64,000 nt of DNA, from NCBI GenBank assembly GCA_024364735.1, contig JAGFNQ010004015.1:186001-250000 (forward strand), given 5' to 3'. Both the position numbers and the translations under genes were made by a program. This DNA comes from Boesenbergia rotunda (taxonomy: Eukaryota; Streptophyta; Magnoliopsida; Zingiberales; Zingiberaceae). The stretch's first letter is position 1, and each line of letters starts with the position of its first letter. The notes under the pieces were generated by a model that searched no databases, was not told the DNA's origin, and saw only the letters and a list, made by a program, of their open reading frames with translations. This document shows positions 33,580 to 44,738 of this stretch, piece after piece.

Positions 33580-34240
33580 CCTAATCTGGGAGGTTAGGTG
33601 GATTATGATTAAGTCCTGATCGAGGATTAGGCATGATTTGGAAAATCCTAACCTGGGAGGTTAGGTGTGATGAATTATGATGATTGTGATTAAGTCCTGA
33701 TCGAGGATTAGGCATGATATGGAGATTCCTAACCTGGGAGGTTAGGTGTGATGATTAAGTCCTGATCGAGGATTAGGCATGATGTGGAAAATCCTAGCCT
33801 GGAGGGCTAGGTGTTGAAAAATCCTGACCTGGAGGGTTAGGTGTGGAAAATCCTAACCTGGGAGGTTAGGTGTTGGAAAAGTCCTAATTCGGAAAGGTTG
33901 GGTGAAAAGTCCTAGCTTGGAGGGCTAGGTGAAAAGTCCAAACCTGGAGGGTTAGGTGCAAATTCCCATCCTGGAGAATTAGGTGAAAATGTCCTGGCTT
34001 GGAGGGTCAGGTACCTAGCTTGGAGGGCTAGTTTGGATGATGTTCTAACTCGGAAGAGTTGGGTGAAAAGTCCTAGCTTGGAGGGCTAGGTGAAAAGTCC
34101 TAGCTTGGATGGCTAGGTGAAAAGTCCTAACTTGGAGGGTTAGGTGCAAATTCCCAACTTGGAGAGTTAGATGGAAAAATCCTTAGCTTGGAGGGCTAAG
34201 GTGGATGAATTCCTAGCTTGGAGGGCTAGGGTTGAGTCAC
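33580..34240 (+). repeat. Hairpin-repeat array 1 in LTR C
   Basis: More than 20 short inverted repeats, such as CCTAACC-TGGGA-GGTTAGG, CCTGATC-GAG-GATTAGG (with a G-T pair) and CCTAGC-TTGGAGG-GCTAGG, joined by spacers like TGGAAAA or GTGAAAAGT. Stem sequences change between units while pairing is mostly kept. Confidence 0.85.
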
Positions 34241-34241
34241 T

Positions 34242-34778
34242 GGATCGGTCTGGTGACCGATCAGGGACATTGGCATGCTGCTCCTTAGTGGATCGGTCTG
34301 GTGACCGATCCAGCTATGTCTGATCGGACTGGTGACCGATCAGGGAGCGCACAGTGAGATTGGGAATCTACTGTCTGGCTCCTGATCGGACGGGTGACCG
34401 ATCAGGGAGCAGGCTGCTTCCTTGCTGTCTTGCTCCTGATCGGTCTGGTGACCGATCAGGGAGCAAACGGTGAGTGAGTTCCCTTGCTGATCAAAGTCTT
34501 GGATCGGTCCGGGGACCGATCAGGGATCTTGGATTTGATTAAAAAGTAACTGTTCATCTTGCCTGATCGGTCTGGGTGACCGATCAGGATCCAATCTGAT
34601 CGGTCTGGTGACCGATCAGGATCCAATCTGATCGGTCTGGTGACCGATCAGGATTCACCCTGATCGGTCTGGTGACCGATCAGGCGTGTATAGCTGCGAG
34701 AGCTGGGAATCCCAGCAAAGCAGTGGATCGATCTGGTGATCGATCCACACACCCTGGATCGGTCCGGTGACCGATCAC
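34242..34778 (+). repeat. Hairpin-repeat array 2 in LTR C
   Basis: Twelve units of GATCGGTCTGGTGACCGATC or close variants, an 8-bp perfect stem with a TGGT loop. Spacing varies from 31 to about 65 bp. One unit has compensating changes on both arms (GATCGATC...GATCGATC near 34725). Confidence 0.9.
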
Positions 34779-35802
34779 TTTAATTCAAATTTCACTGTCA
34801 GACGCGGTCAGAGCGTCTGATCGTATCGGATTTGCTGATGTATGTGATATGCTGTGTGATCTTCTGCTCTAATGCTCTGATTGAGTTTCAGGTGACAGGG
34901 GAGGATTCAAACACTCAAGGAGAAGTCAAAGCATGCTTTCCTTGGAGCAGGTTTGTCCCTTTTCACATCTCAGGTTGCAACGGCGAGCCGAAGACTGGGG
35001 CTGAGACTGGAGCTTGGCTGAGGAGCTCAGTGAGTCCAGAGATAGCTCAGTAGAGGCTGGCGTTGGTAGATGAGTAGCTGGGAGCTACAGAGATGTGGTC
35101 ACTTGTCGCTTGGCGGAGAAACAAAAGGAAGCGCGAGAAGACGAGGCCGCAAGAGAGCTTTTTCGAGCAACTGATTCAGTTTGAAAAACTGGTTTGTGTT
35201 CTTGCGTTCTGCTGCTACAAGCTTGCTGTTCTTGAGTTCTTCAACCATTCTAAGCAAGCTATAGAGGAGCAATCATCATACTTGAGCGCTTGAAGGAGAA
35301 AACAAGAAGCTTGGAGTCCGACAGTGGGAAGACACGAAGCAGACAGGGGTCTGCGTGAGATCGCCACTGGGTGGAGCTCAGGGAAGCTTGCTGTATTTTG
35401 TCCTTGCTAAGAGTTTGAGTAAGATCCTTCTTGTTGTTGTTTCATTGTGCTCATTATATATCATTGTGTGAAACACGCTGTGGAGAGGTTTCTCCACCGA
35501 GAAGGAGGTTGCTTCATATCCGGTGTTGATCGGGGCTTGATCTGCCGACGATCAAGGGATCGCCCACCTCAAGGGCACGCCAAGGAGTAGGGGCAAGTTA
35601 TCCCCGAACCTTGTAAACCCTCCTTGTTAGCGATCTTGCTAGTTGTGGTTGTTTCGCTCTCGTTTAGTTTTTCTGCATACTCTATTTTCCACTCTTTCCG
35701 CTGTGCTACTGATATTTGAGTTGCAGAAATCGTGATAAGTTTGCAAGGGGCGAGCGATTGTATATATTCACCCCCCCTCTATAGCCATCTCGTTCCCAAC
35801 AG

Positions 35803-38085
35803 GAAATACAGGACTTACAGCCCTTCAGTGTTAACGCAATACTGGATACGGGAGCGACTTCTTGTTGCATTGATTCCAGATCAATCCCAAGTAAGGCAGT
35901 CGAACCAAACTCTTACACTATATTGATTAATGGTGTTAACTCTCAATAGGAGGCTAAAATGAAGCTAAAGATGGGGCAAATGGTAATCGGGGAAAACAAG
36001 TTCAGAATTCCATTCACCTATGCTTTCGATATGACTTTGGGAAAAGGAGTACAAATGGTGCTTGGCTGCAATTTCATACGAAGTATGCAAGGAGGAGTTA
36101 GAATAGAAGGTAATACTATTACTTTCTATAAAAATATTACCACAATTGCCACAAATCAAAGTGTTGTGGCCGCAATTGAAGAATTGGGATTAGAAGAAAT
36201 GAAATATATTCAGCTTCAAGAAGAAGTATACTTTGCTGGTACTATTTCTAATCAGAATAGATTAAAAGAGCAAGGATATATAGGGGAAAACCCCCTTCAG
36301 CATTGGACTAAGAATGGCATTCTGTGCAAAATAGAGATTATTAATCCTGACATTACTATTCAAGATAGGCCACTAACCAATGTCTCACCAGCAGTTAAGG
36401 AAGCCTTTAAAAGGCATGTGGATGCACTCCTCAAACTCAATGTAATCCGACCAAGTAAAAGCAGACATAGAACGATGGCAATGATCGTACAATCGGGAAC
36501 TTCTATTGACACTACTACTGGTAAGGAAACCAAGGGTAAGGAAAGGATGGTTTTCAACTACAAGATACTTAATGATAATACTTATAAAGACCAGTACAGT
36601 CTTCCGGGAATTAATACCATATTGAAGAAAGTAGGGAATTCAAAAATATATTCTAAGTTCGATCTGAAATCTAGATTTTATCAGATCGCAATGGATCCCA
36701 TTTCTATTGAATGGACGGCCTTTATTTGTCTATCTGGCTTATTTGAATAGCTTGTAATGCCATTCGGTTTAAAGAACGCACCAGCAATATTTCAGAGAAA
36801 AATGGACCAATGTTTTCAAGGTACTGAAGAATTCATTTCCGTTTATATTGATGATATTTTGGTCTTTTCAAATACAGAAAGGGAGCATATTAAGCATTTA
36901 GAAATAATGCTTGCTATTTGTGAGAGGCATGGACTGGTACTCTCTCCAACAAAATACAAGATTGGAGTTCCAAAAATCGAATTTCTCGGAGATGAAATTG
37001 GTGAAGGAAAACTCAAATTGCAACCTCATATTATTAAGAAGATTACGGAATTCAAAGATGAGCAATTGAAGGAAATGAAGGGGCTCAGATCATGGTTGGG
37101 CATTTTAAATTATGCTCGTACTTATATTCCCAATTTAAGCTCTAAGCTTGGGCCTCTCTATGAGAAGACTTCACCTCATAGGGATAAAAGGATGAAACCT
37201 TCAGATTGGGCTTTAGTCAAAGAAATAAAAGCCCAAGTCAATCAGCTACCAGATTTAGAAATACCTCCAGAAAATGCTTACATAGTCCTTGAAACAGATG
37301 GAAGTATGTTAGGATGGGGATGAATTTGTAAGTGGAAGCCCACTAAGTATGATCCAAAAGGCATGGAACGAATATGTGCTTACGCCCATGGAAAATTCCG
37401 AACTGTCAAATCAGTAATTGATGCAGAAATTTATGCAGCCATGGAAACAATGACAGCGTTAAAAATTCACTATACGGATAAGAAGGAAATAACACTGCGA
37501 ACAGATTGTCAGGCTATTATTAGCTTCCACAACAAGACTACAAGAAACAAGCCTTCAAGGGTAAGGTGGCTCGCATTTACTGACTATATAACAGGCACTG
37601 GGGTGCGAGTAAATTTTGAGCATATAGACGGCAAGCTCAAAATTCTTGCTGATACACTTTCAATGCTGATAGAAGAACCAGAAACGCTGGCTACCCTTAG
37701 TGATTCTTCTGATCAAATTATTATTGATGCAGCAGAGGAAGCCTCAAGTTCTAGCAAATTCCCTCTGCTAACAAGGTATGAAGACCTAATTAGTCAGACC
37801 TTATCGCGAATATTTTTGCAGGAAGATCATGATAAAAGGAACCAGATGGCAAAAATTGAGGAGGAAGCTATAAGTAATGTGCTGGAGAAGCTTCGGGAGC
37901 TAGAGTTAATTATGCAGATGAAAGAATATGATTTCAACACCAAGCGTTATCAGAATCAGCACAGAATAATTGAAAATTACTACCACAAGCATCTTGCAGA
38001 AGTGCGTGAGAATAGGCGGGATCTGTTCCAAGAAGTTTTACGCGTACAACGAATAGGGCAGGAAATCAAAAGGGTGCCCCCGTGA
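35803..38085 (+). pseudogene. Endogenous Caulimoviridae protease-RT-RNase H region, broken
   Basis: One frame runs the whole length with three in-frame stops: TAG 35947-35949, TAG 36748-36750 (just before the RT MPFGLKNAP motif) and TGA 37321-37323. Domain order is aspartic protease (DTGA at 35845-35856), RT (FNYKILN-type fingers near 36560; YIDDIL at 36844) and RNase H (about 37290-37690), then a charged helical tail to TGA 38083-38085. A single-frame PR-RT-RH without an integrase, followed by an intergenic region with a viral-type promoter and a tRNA-Met site nearby, points to Caulimoviridae (badnavirus-like), not an LTR element. Genus is not fixed. It is a defective old integrant; its 5' side is cut by LTR C at 35801. 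Confidence 0.85.
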
Positions 38086-38570
38086 AGCGTGATGAGCCAA
38101 AAAGACAGCTGTAAAGTAGCTCTATTATTAAAGTAGTGTGCTGTAAAGTAGTGTGCTGTAAAGTAGCTCTATTATTAAAGTAGTGTACTGTAAAGTAGTG
38201 TGCTGTAAAGTAGCTCTATTATTAAAAGTAGTATGCTGTAAAGAACCTTAGCTGGAAGGATAAAACCGACAGCGGTCCTTTCAAAATATTTTCTTTTGTG
38301 CTGTAAAGCCTGATTAGATGCTAAAGGGCAAATAATTGAGGGACGATGGGGTTCACAGAATTACACCCGCCTCAATTCATATGCAACCTTTTCATCTATA
38401 AAAGGCCAAGGTGCTAAGGGGTTTGAGCACGCCTTGAGCAATCCCAAGACTCTCATTCCCAAGTATTCTAGTGTGCTACTAAGCTTGTACTTTATTTCTT
38501 CAAGAAATAAATCTCTGAGTTCTTACTCGAGTTTCTATTTCCAATTGAAGAACGATCCTACTTTTAGGTC
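38086..38570 (+). promoter_or_regulatory. Viral intergenic region with tandem repeats, TATA box and leader
   Basis: Tandem words built from GCTGTAAAGTAGCTCTATTA and AAAGTAGTGTGCTGTAAAG fill 38103-38245. TATAAAAGG lies at about 38397, and a leader region to about 38570 contains AATAAA near 38504. The same leader recurs inverted at 38911-39030. This matches the promoter plus pregenomic RNA start of a badnavirus-like genome; activity is not shown. Confidence 0.6.
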
Positions 38571-39239
38571 TTACAAGCACGGCAGTCTTTTGTAATCAGT
38601 TAACTAATTCGGTCACTTTATCACAGAAGGCAATTATGTCTTAATCATGTTTCTTCAACAAGTCATGGCTAAGAATATCCTTAATTGAGGTTTTTCAGCT
38701 TACCGTCTTACGCACTTACTAGCCTTGCGGAGATTTCCGGACCAAGGATGCATGTCGAGTCTCCACCTTCCAACCTCTAAATTCTTTCTCAGGCAATATG
38801 ACTTGTGAGGAATTATAATAATGAGAACAGGGACAACATAGTATAACCCTTACCTCTGCCTTGAATATATGAAACTTTTTAGCCTTCCATTAGAAGCAAG
38901 CTCTGATACCAAAAGTAGGATCGTTCTTCAATTGGAAATAGAAACCCGAGTAAGAACTCAGAGATTTATTTCTTGAAGAAATAAAGTACAAGCTTAGAAG
39001 CACACTAGAATACTAGAATACTTGGTATTAATTCCCGGAAGACTGTACTGGTCTTTATAAGTATTATCATTCAGTGTCTTGTAGTTGAAAACCATCCTTT
39101 CCTTACCCTTGGTTTCCTTACCAGTAGTAGGGTCAATAGAAGTTCCCGATTGTACGATCATTGCCATTGTTCTATGTCTGCTTTTACTTGGTCAGATTAC
39201 ATTGAGTTTGAGGAGTGCATCCACATGCCTTTTAAAGCC
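38571..39239 (-). pseudogene. Inverted, rearranged pararetrovirus fragments
   Basis: On the minus strand 39237-39032 matches the RT segment at about 36408-36618. It is fused with a short overlap to the leader (39030-38911), which runs into the tRNA-Met primer site TGGTATCAGAGC (rc at 38900-38911) and then about 330 bp of further viral leader or 5' sequence to 38571. The RT-leader fusion is a deletion joint; the whole block is inverted relative to 35803-38570. Such mosaics are usual for endogenous pararetroviruses. Confidence 0.75.
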
Positions 39240-39665
39240 TTCCTGAAGTAATTGAAGTCGATGAATTCTCTACTACTGAAAGAGGCGCTCAAGGGTTCGG
39301 GTCCACAAACAAACAAGTTCATGAGGAAGTTTTGGCGGACGAAGTACTGAAGACATTATCTCCTGATGAGCAACGAAAGGGTAAACAAATTATTTATGCT
39401 GCACCACATGGATATATTACTACAATGGAGGAATATTGGCCAACAACTCTTCACAAAGACAATCCTGGCGTTTCAAGAACTAAAGATTATTATGATGATC
39501 CTTTCAGAAAATTATTAGATGGCCAAATCTAAGTTGAGGAATATTGTGATAAGCACAGTATCTTGAGCAACAACGTCTGAATAGACGCCCATGGCAACCT
39601 TCTGAGCATCTATATATGCTCTCTGATGGAGAGACGAGTGGATCGCCAGTTTTTGAGTTTATTTT
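39240..39665 (+). pseudogene. Plus-strand pararetrovirus coding fragments (unassigned N-terminal region)
   Basis: A frame through 39332-39532 (MADEVLKTLSPDEQRKGKQ at its start) ends at a TAA. In a different frame a second open stretch follows (about 39566-39679), containing YMLSDGETSGSPVFEFIFK. Base composition and position suggest the viral polyprotein upstream of protease, but I cannot name the domain. No complete gene is present. Confidence 0.45.
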
Positions 39666-39689
39666 CAAGGTCCAATAATTAATTATCAA

Positions 39690-39951
39690 CAATTAATTAA
39701 ACATGATAATTAATTAAATCTTCACATGAAATGATAGAATTAACAATGGAACCAAGAGAGAAATCACCACTCTTTACCTTACGATCTTCTAGCGTATGAC
39801 CCTCCCCTCTTGGAAGTCATGTTGGCGACGATCTACAAAGATCCGGAATCACCAAGGCCCTCCAATTAATCGCTTCTTCATGCGCCGATCAAACCCCTAG
39901 CCAAGGGTTCACCGCCGACCACTTCCTCCTCCCTACATTGCGCCGTTGGCC
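39690..39951 (-). repeat. Distal part of Angela-like element F LTR, left of the element D insertion
   Basis: Sequence between the viral fragments and element D. It is read as the 3' end of F's minus-strand LTR, whose larger part is at 56382-57688. Support is the D insertion with an imperfect duplication (TGGCC at 39947-39951; TGGGC at 56382-56386) and the matching GC-rich leader character on both sides. The exact left edge is not visible. Confidence 0.4.
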
Positions 39952-40912
39952 TGTTGGGGCAATCGACCCAAGGATAATAGGGAAGACCATGGTTTTGATG
40001 TGTGTGTGTCAATATGTTTAGGTTAGGGTGTTATCTTGTTATTTGATATGTGTGATTGAGTTTGCATGACTTGGAGAATCACACATGGAGGACTTATCCG
40101 AGGGACGAGAGTCGAGGGAAGAGGACTCCAAGGGCAAGCCGGGAAGTGGACTTCAAAGGGCACACATGACGGGTGGCATGGAGGCAAGCCAAGGGAAGGC
40201 TTGTGTGCGCATCTGAGGGACGATAGCCGGTGGAACAAGACTTCAAGGGGCAAGCCAAGAGAGTGTACTTGAAGGCACACGTGATGGTGGGTTAAGGAGG
40301 GTCTTCGAAGTGAGGAAGAGAGATTGTATATACTGGGCAGTCGACTGGTAAAAAGGCAATTGACTACTAGCCAATTCTCAAACTCACAGAATGATTGAGA
40401 CCCTGGACCAGTTGACTGCCCCAGGGGCAGTCGACTAATACTCCCGAAAACTAGTCGTTGGGTTAGCCGTTAGCTAGCAATTAAGGCTAGACCAGTCGAC
40501 TGCCCCAGTCGACTGGTGTCGTGCTGGACAACTCATGGAGTTGTCCTTTACTCTTATAAAAGGGTGACTTTTGGGCACGAGGAAGGTACGATCCTTGAGT
40601 GTACCAAAGTGCTGTTCGTGCCAAAAGTGATCAGTTCTTTCTCTCGATTTCTATTCTATTTTGTAAAGCAGAAGAAGACAACCTTATAAAGGTTTTCTCC
40701 ACCTTGAAGGAGACTTTTCATAGTGGAGAGTGTGCTCGTGCGTGGATCCTTGGATTAGTCACCTTTCGGGGTGGATACCAAATAAATTTTTTAAGTTAGC
40801 ATTGGATCTCTTGTTTTTCATTATATTCTTTATATTGTGCTAACCATCTTGTAGAGAAAGTCCGAAAAAGTGCTATTCACCCCCCCCCTCTAGCAAGCGC
40901 CATGATCTAACA
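39952..40912 (+). repeat. Element D 5' LTR
   Basis: 961 bp, TGTTGGGG to GATCTAACA. U3 has CAGTCGACTG palindromes (about 40335-40520), partly decayed, then TATAAAAGG near 40555 and the C-run TATTCACCCCCCCC near 40873. Confidence 0.92.
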
Positions 40913-40914
40913 AG

Positions 40915-40926
40915 TGGAATCAGAGC
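40915..40926 (+). other. Primer binding site of element D
   Basis: TGGAATCAGAGC: tRNA-iMet type with one substitution (T to A at base 4). Confidence 0.8.
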
Positions 40927-40970
40927 CAGTTTGCTTCGGGAGAACTCACCGTCGACCGGAGTAACAAGAA

Positions 40971-42633
40971 ATGGCGTTTCAAGAGGGCTATATATAGCGC
41001 CGCAAGGCCACTGTTCTTCAACGGAAACGACTTCGCCTATTGGAAAGCTAGGATGAAGTCTTACTTAATGAACGATATTGAGAATTGGATGAGTGTTATA
41101 GATGGCTTTGATGCACCCGTCAATGAACAAGGAGAGCCACTACCGATGAGGAATTGGACCAAGGAGGTGATGAGGAAGGCGCAAGCCAATGCGAAGGCCA
41201 CCACAACGCTTCAATGCGGATTATCTAAGGAACAACTAAACAAGGTGGGGCCTTTAAAGAGCGCCAATGAGCTTTGGGACACGATCGTCGAACTCAACGA
41301 AGGGTCCAATGAGTCAAGAAGGGCAAAGAAGGACCTCTTGGTTGCTCAACTACAATCGCTCTGCATGAAGGCAAATGAGATGGTAAGCCAACTACATGGG
41401 AGAGTCAAAGAAATCATCAACGAGCTCCATGTAATTGGTGAAAAGGTTGAGAACCGAGATCTCGTGAGGTATGTTCTACAATCATTCATTGGGACTACAT
41501 TGTGGGCATCAATGGTTGATGCTTACAAAGTATCAAGGGATTTATCTACAGTAAAGTTAGATGACTTATTTTGTGAATTTAAGTTACATAAGCAAGCTAA
41601 CATTTCTTCTAAAGAAAAAGGTGTAGCGTTTATTGTAGAAAAGGAAAAGAAAAAGAAGAAGGAAAAGAAGAAGGTCGTCTATTCATCATCATCCGACTCG
41701 GAGGAGTCAAGCACTTCAATGGATAGCGACCAAGAGGGTTTCATGGTAAGGAAAATGCATAGAGCCTTTAAAAGTTTTTCTAACAAGTCTTATGGTAGGA
41801 AAGGTTCAAAGAGTAAGAGAAAAGGAAAGGAGATTATTTGCTACAATTGTCACCAAAAGGGACACATGAAGAATGAGTGCCCACAATTAAAGACAAGAGA
41901 AGAAAAGAAGGAGGAGAAAAAGAGGGGTGACAAAAAGAAATCCAAGGGAAAGGAGAAGAGTGCCACAAAGCTCAAAGCTACTTGGGATAATCCATCTTCA
42001 TCGGAGGAAGAAGGAGATCACGTGTCACACTTCGCACTAATGGGAGCGGACAATTTGGAGTCATCCGATGATGAGAGGAGCTCTAGTAGTGAAGATGAAA
42101 GTGAAGGTTCATCATCCGAATCTGAGGCTTCGGTAAGTGAGGTATATAGTTTACCCTCCTCTACTCTTATTAAAATTATTACTAGTACAAATGTTGATTT
42201 GGCTAAGGCTAGGAGGAAAGTTAAGGAATTAAATAATAAAGTTAGCATGCTTAAATTAGAATCAATGAAACTTAAGGACAACTTGCATGTTCCCTCTATT
42301 GTTTTAAATGATGCATGTTTGGAAAAAGAAAATAGGTAACTAAGAGAAAAGGTAGAGGACCTCACCAAGGCACTTAGAAAATTTCAAGTTGCCTCTAGCA
42401 ACCTTGATATGATAATAAATAGCCAAAGAGCCGTGTATAACAAAGCCGGGATAAGGTATAGGCCAAAAACCAAGGAGGTAGCTTTTGTTTCACTTATGGG
42501 TAGAAAGGGTGCCTCTAGGAGACAAGGGGTTAAGGGAAATGCAAAGAAGGCTTGGGTACCAAAGAAGTATTTAAATGATTCTTGTGGAACTAACATTTGG
42601 GTACCAAAAGTTTATGTTTTCCGTGTTGCTTAG
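40971..42633 (+). pseudogene. gag: Sirevirus gag (element D)
   Basis: The likely start is ATGGCGTTTCAAGAGGGC at 40971, but a short insertion at TATATATAG (about 40988-40996) breaks the frame; it reopens by 41053. The gag core (ATTTLQCGLSKEQLNKVGP; LWASMVDAYKVSRDLS) precedes a lysine-rich stretch, a CCHC knuckle CYNCHQKGHMKNEC near 41840, acidic-serine tracts and a coiled-coil-like C-terminus. In-frame stops: TAA 42337-42339 (expected Gln) and TAG 42631-42633. It is 40% or more similar by eye to E gag, from a different family. Confidence 0.88.
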
Positions 42634-43700
42634 GTGAAGGTGAAGGATGCCTAAAAAATGTGGATAGTGGATAGCAGGTGTTCAAGGCACATGACCAGAG
42701 ATGTAAGCAAGTTCACCACTATTAGCTATCTAAGAGAAGGCACCGTATCTTTCGGAAATAGTGAGAAACTCAAAATAATTGGTAGGGGCACCATTGAGGT
42801 ATCTCCTATAATCACTATCCACAAAGTTCTTTTAATTAAGAGAATGGAGTTTAATTTACTTAGTGTAAGTCAACTTTGTAAAGCGGGATATAGGATTGAG
42901 TTTCATGCTAGAAAGTGTCTAATTAAACAAAATGGATCCGAAAATGTTATGCTAGAAGGATATAGAGAGGCTAATCTTTACTATCTTAATCTTGTTTATG
43001 CTACTAACAATTTGCCTAAGTGTCTCATATCTAAAGAAAAAGAAGGATGGTTGTGGCACCGGCGACTTGGGCACATCAACATGAAGAACATAGCAAGAGT
43101 TGCTAAGAAAGAGTTGGTGAAGGGGCTTCCCATGATCAAGTACGAAAAGACCAAGATGTGTGATGCATGCCAAGAGGGTAAGCAATCAAAATCATCACAC
43201 AAAGGTAAAACCGTAACTAGCACTACTTTACCTTTAGAATTATTACACATGGATTTATTTGATTGCCATAGTACTCCATCCTTGGTAGGGAGTAAATATT
43301 GTTTAGTTATTGTAGATGATTTTTCTAGATTTACTTGGGTATTTTTCATGAAACATAATGATGATACCTTAGGAATTTTCATAGGTTTTAGTAGAGTGTT
43401 GAAAATGAGAAACACCTCAAGATTAACCGAATTAGGAGTGACCATGGTGGGGAGTTTGAAAATTCAAACTTCTCACAAATTTATTTAGAAAATGGGTACA
43501 AGCATGAATTATCATGCCAAAGGACCCTTCAACAAAATGGTGTGGTAGAAAGGAGAAATAGGACATTACAAGAGGCCACTAGGACTATGCTTAATGCATA
43601 TTCTCTTCCTAGCTACTTTTGGGCTGAATCGGTAAATACCACTTGTTACATCCAAAACTGGGTCTTGATTCATTGATTTTTAGGAAAAACCCCATTTGAA
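42634..43700 (+). pseudogene. pol: Copia protease and integrase (element D)
   Basis: The frame is the same as gag, with a TAA at about 42652. The protease active site reads WIVDSRCSRHMT: the glycine of the expected DSG is Arg. Integrase has HHCC (WHRRLGHINMKNIA to CDACQEGK) and the first Asp (LLHMDLFDC). A one-base loss in an A run near 43400 shifts the frame. The second Asp (SDHGGEFEN) and Glu (QNGVVERRNRT) are then in another frame at 43420-43560, followed by YFWAESV. Stops near 43486 and 43675. Confidence 0.88.
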
Positions 43701-44738
43701 ATGTGGAATGGGAGAACTCCACAAGTTCACTATTTTAGGGTTTTTGGGTGTAAGGTCTATATCTTAAACACCAAGAATGATTTGAGGAAGTTTGAATCTA
43801 AAGCAGATGAGGGGATTTTGGTTGGATACTCATCCACTAGTAGTGGATATAGAGTCTATAACAAAAGAACTAAAGTAATTGAGGAGTCTTCAAATGTGGA
43901 TTTTGATGAGAGCACTAGTACCTACCCTAGGAAATCATCTATTGATAAGGACATAGAAGAAAGTCAACCTCTTGCCCAAGGAATTCAAAACCTATATTTG
44001 GGGGGCAATGATCAAGGGGGAGAGAGAAGTGCACTAGAGGATGAGCATCATGTAACCAATGAACCTATAAACTCTAGGCCCTTAAGGCATAACCAAGATC
44101 GCCCCATTGACCAAATAGTGGGTGATGTCACTAAAGGGGTGAGATCTAGGTCTTACTTTAGGGAACAAAGTAGTCAAATTGCCTTGATTTCTCAATTAGA
44201 ACTGAAATCTATTGATGAGGCATTAGGTGATGTGGATTGGGTCCTAGCTATATAAGAGGAGTTGAATCAATTTGAAAGGAGTGAAGTATGGGAGTTAGTT
44301 CCTAGGCCCAATGATTGTACCATTGTCACCACTAGATGGGTCTTTAGGAACAAGCTAGATGATCAAGGAAAGATAACTAGAAATTAAGCTAGGTTGGTAG
44401 CTAGGGGGTTTAATCAAGTAGAGGGACTTGACTATGACGAGACATATGCCCCCGTAGCTAGATTAGAGTCTATTAGGATTTTATTAGCATATGCCGCTCA
44501 CATGGGTTTCACATTTCACCAAATGGATGTGAAGTCAGCATTCCTTAATGGGGTCATTAAGGAAGAGGTATATGTAGAACAACCACCCGGGTTTGAGAAC
44601 CCAAATTACCTTAGACATGTCTATAAACTAAGAAAAGCCTTATATGGATTGAAACAAGCTCACCGGGCATGATATGAAAAGCTTTCAACATTCATAGTAT
44701 CCAAGGGTTTTAGGAGAGGTACAATTGACCCTACTTTA
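43701..44738 (+). pseudogene. pol: Copia integrase C-terminus and first half of RT (element D)
   Basis: Starts after the GKTPFEMW-type motif: HYFRVFGCKVYILN, ILVGYSSTSSGYRVYN, a variable linker, then RT from EELNQFERSEVWELVPRP. The stops are TAA 44253-44255, TAA 44386-44388 and TGA 44670-44672. The RT Asp in MDVKSAFLNG and the ALYGLKQA motif are present. The frame is cut at 44738 by element E and resumes at 53604. Confidence 0.88.
44734..44738. other. Target-site duplication CTTTA, left side of element E
   Basis: CTTTA precedes TGTTGGTG and is repeated exactly at 53604-53608. Rejoining gives the RT reading DPTLFL. Confidence 0.95.

Larger units (their letters stand above)
33499..35801 (+). 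repeat. Sirevirus C 3' LTR
   Basis: 2,303 bp, TGTTG...CAACA ends. U3 carries two hairpin arrays (33580-34240; 34242-34778). The end has the C-run motif TTCACCCCCCCTCT shared with elements D and E. The next base begins a pararetrovirus reading frame, so C appears to have inserted into the viral integrant; its 5' half lies beyond the join at 32404. Confidence 0.88.

Noticed and set aside
33580..34778. CRISPR-like regular repeats
   Set aside because: Spacing is irregular, units vary, and they lie in a plant LTR between a polypurine tract and a C-run LTR end.
35803..38085. Ty3/Gypsy pol instead of a viral integrant
   Set aside because: No integrase follows RNase H, the region ends in a viral-type intergenic promoter, and pieces are rearranged with the virus leader and primer site.
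40023..40280. ORFs in the D LTR (also 55456-55756)
   Set aside because: Both fall in LTR U3 and differ by indels between the two LTRs.
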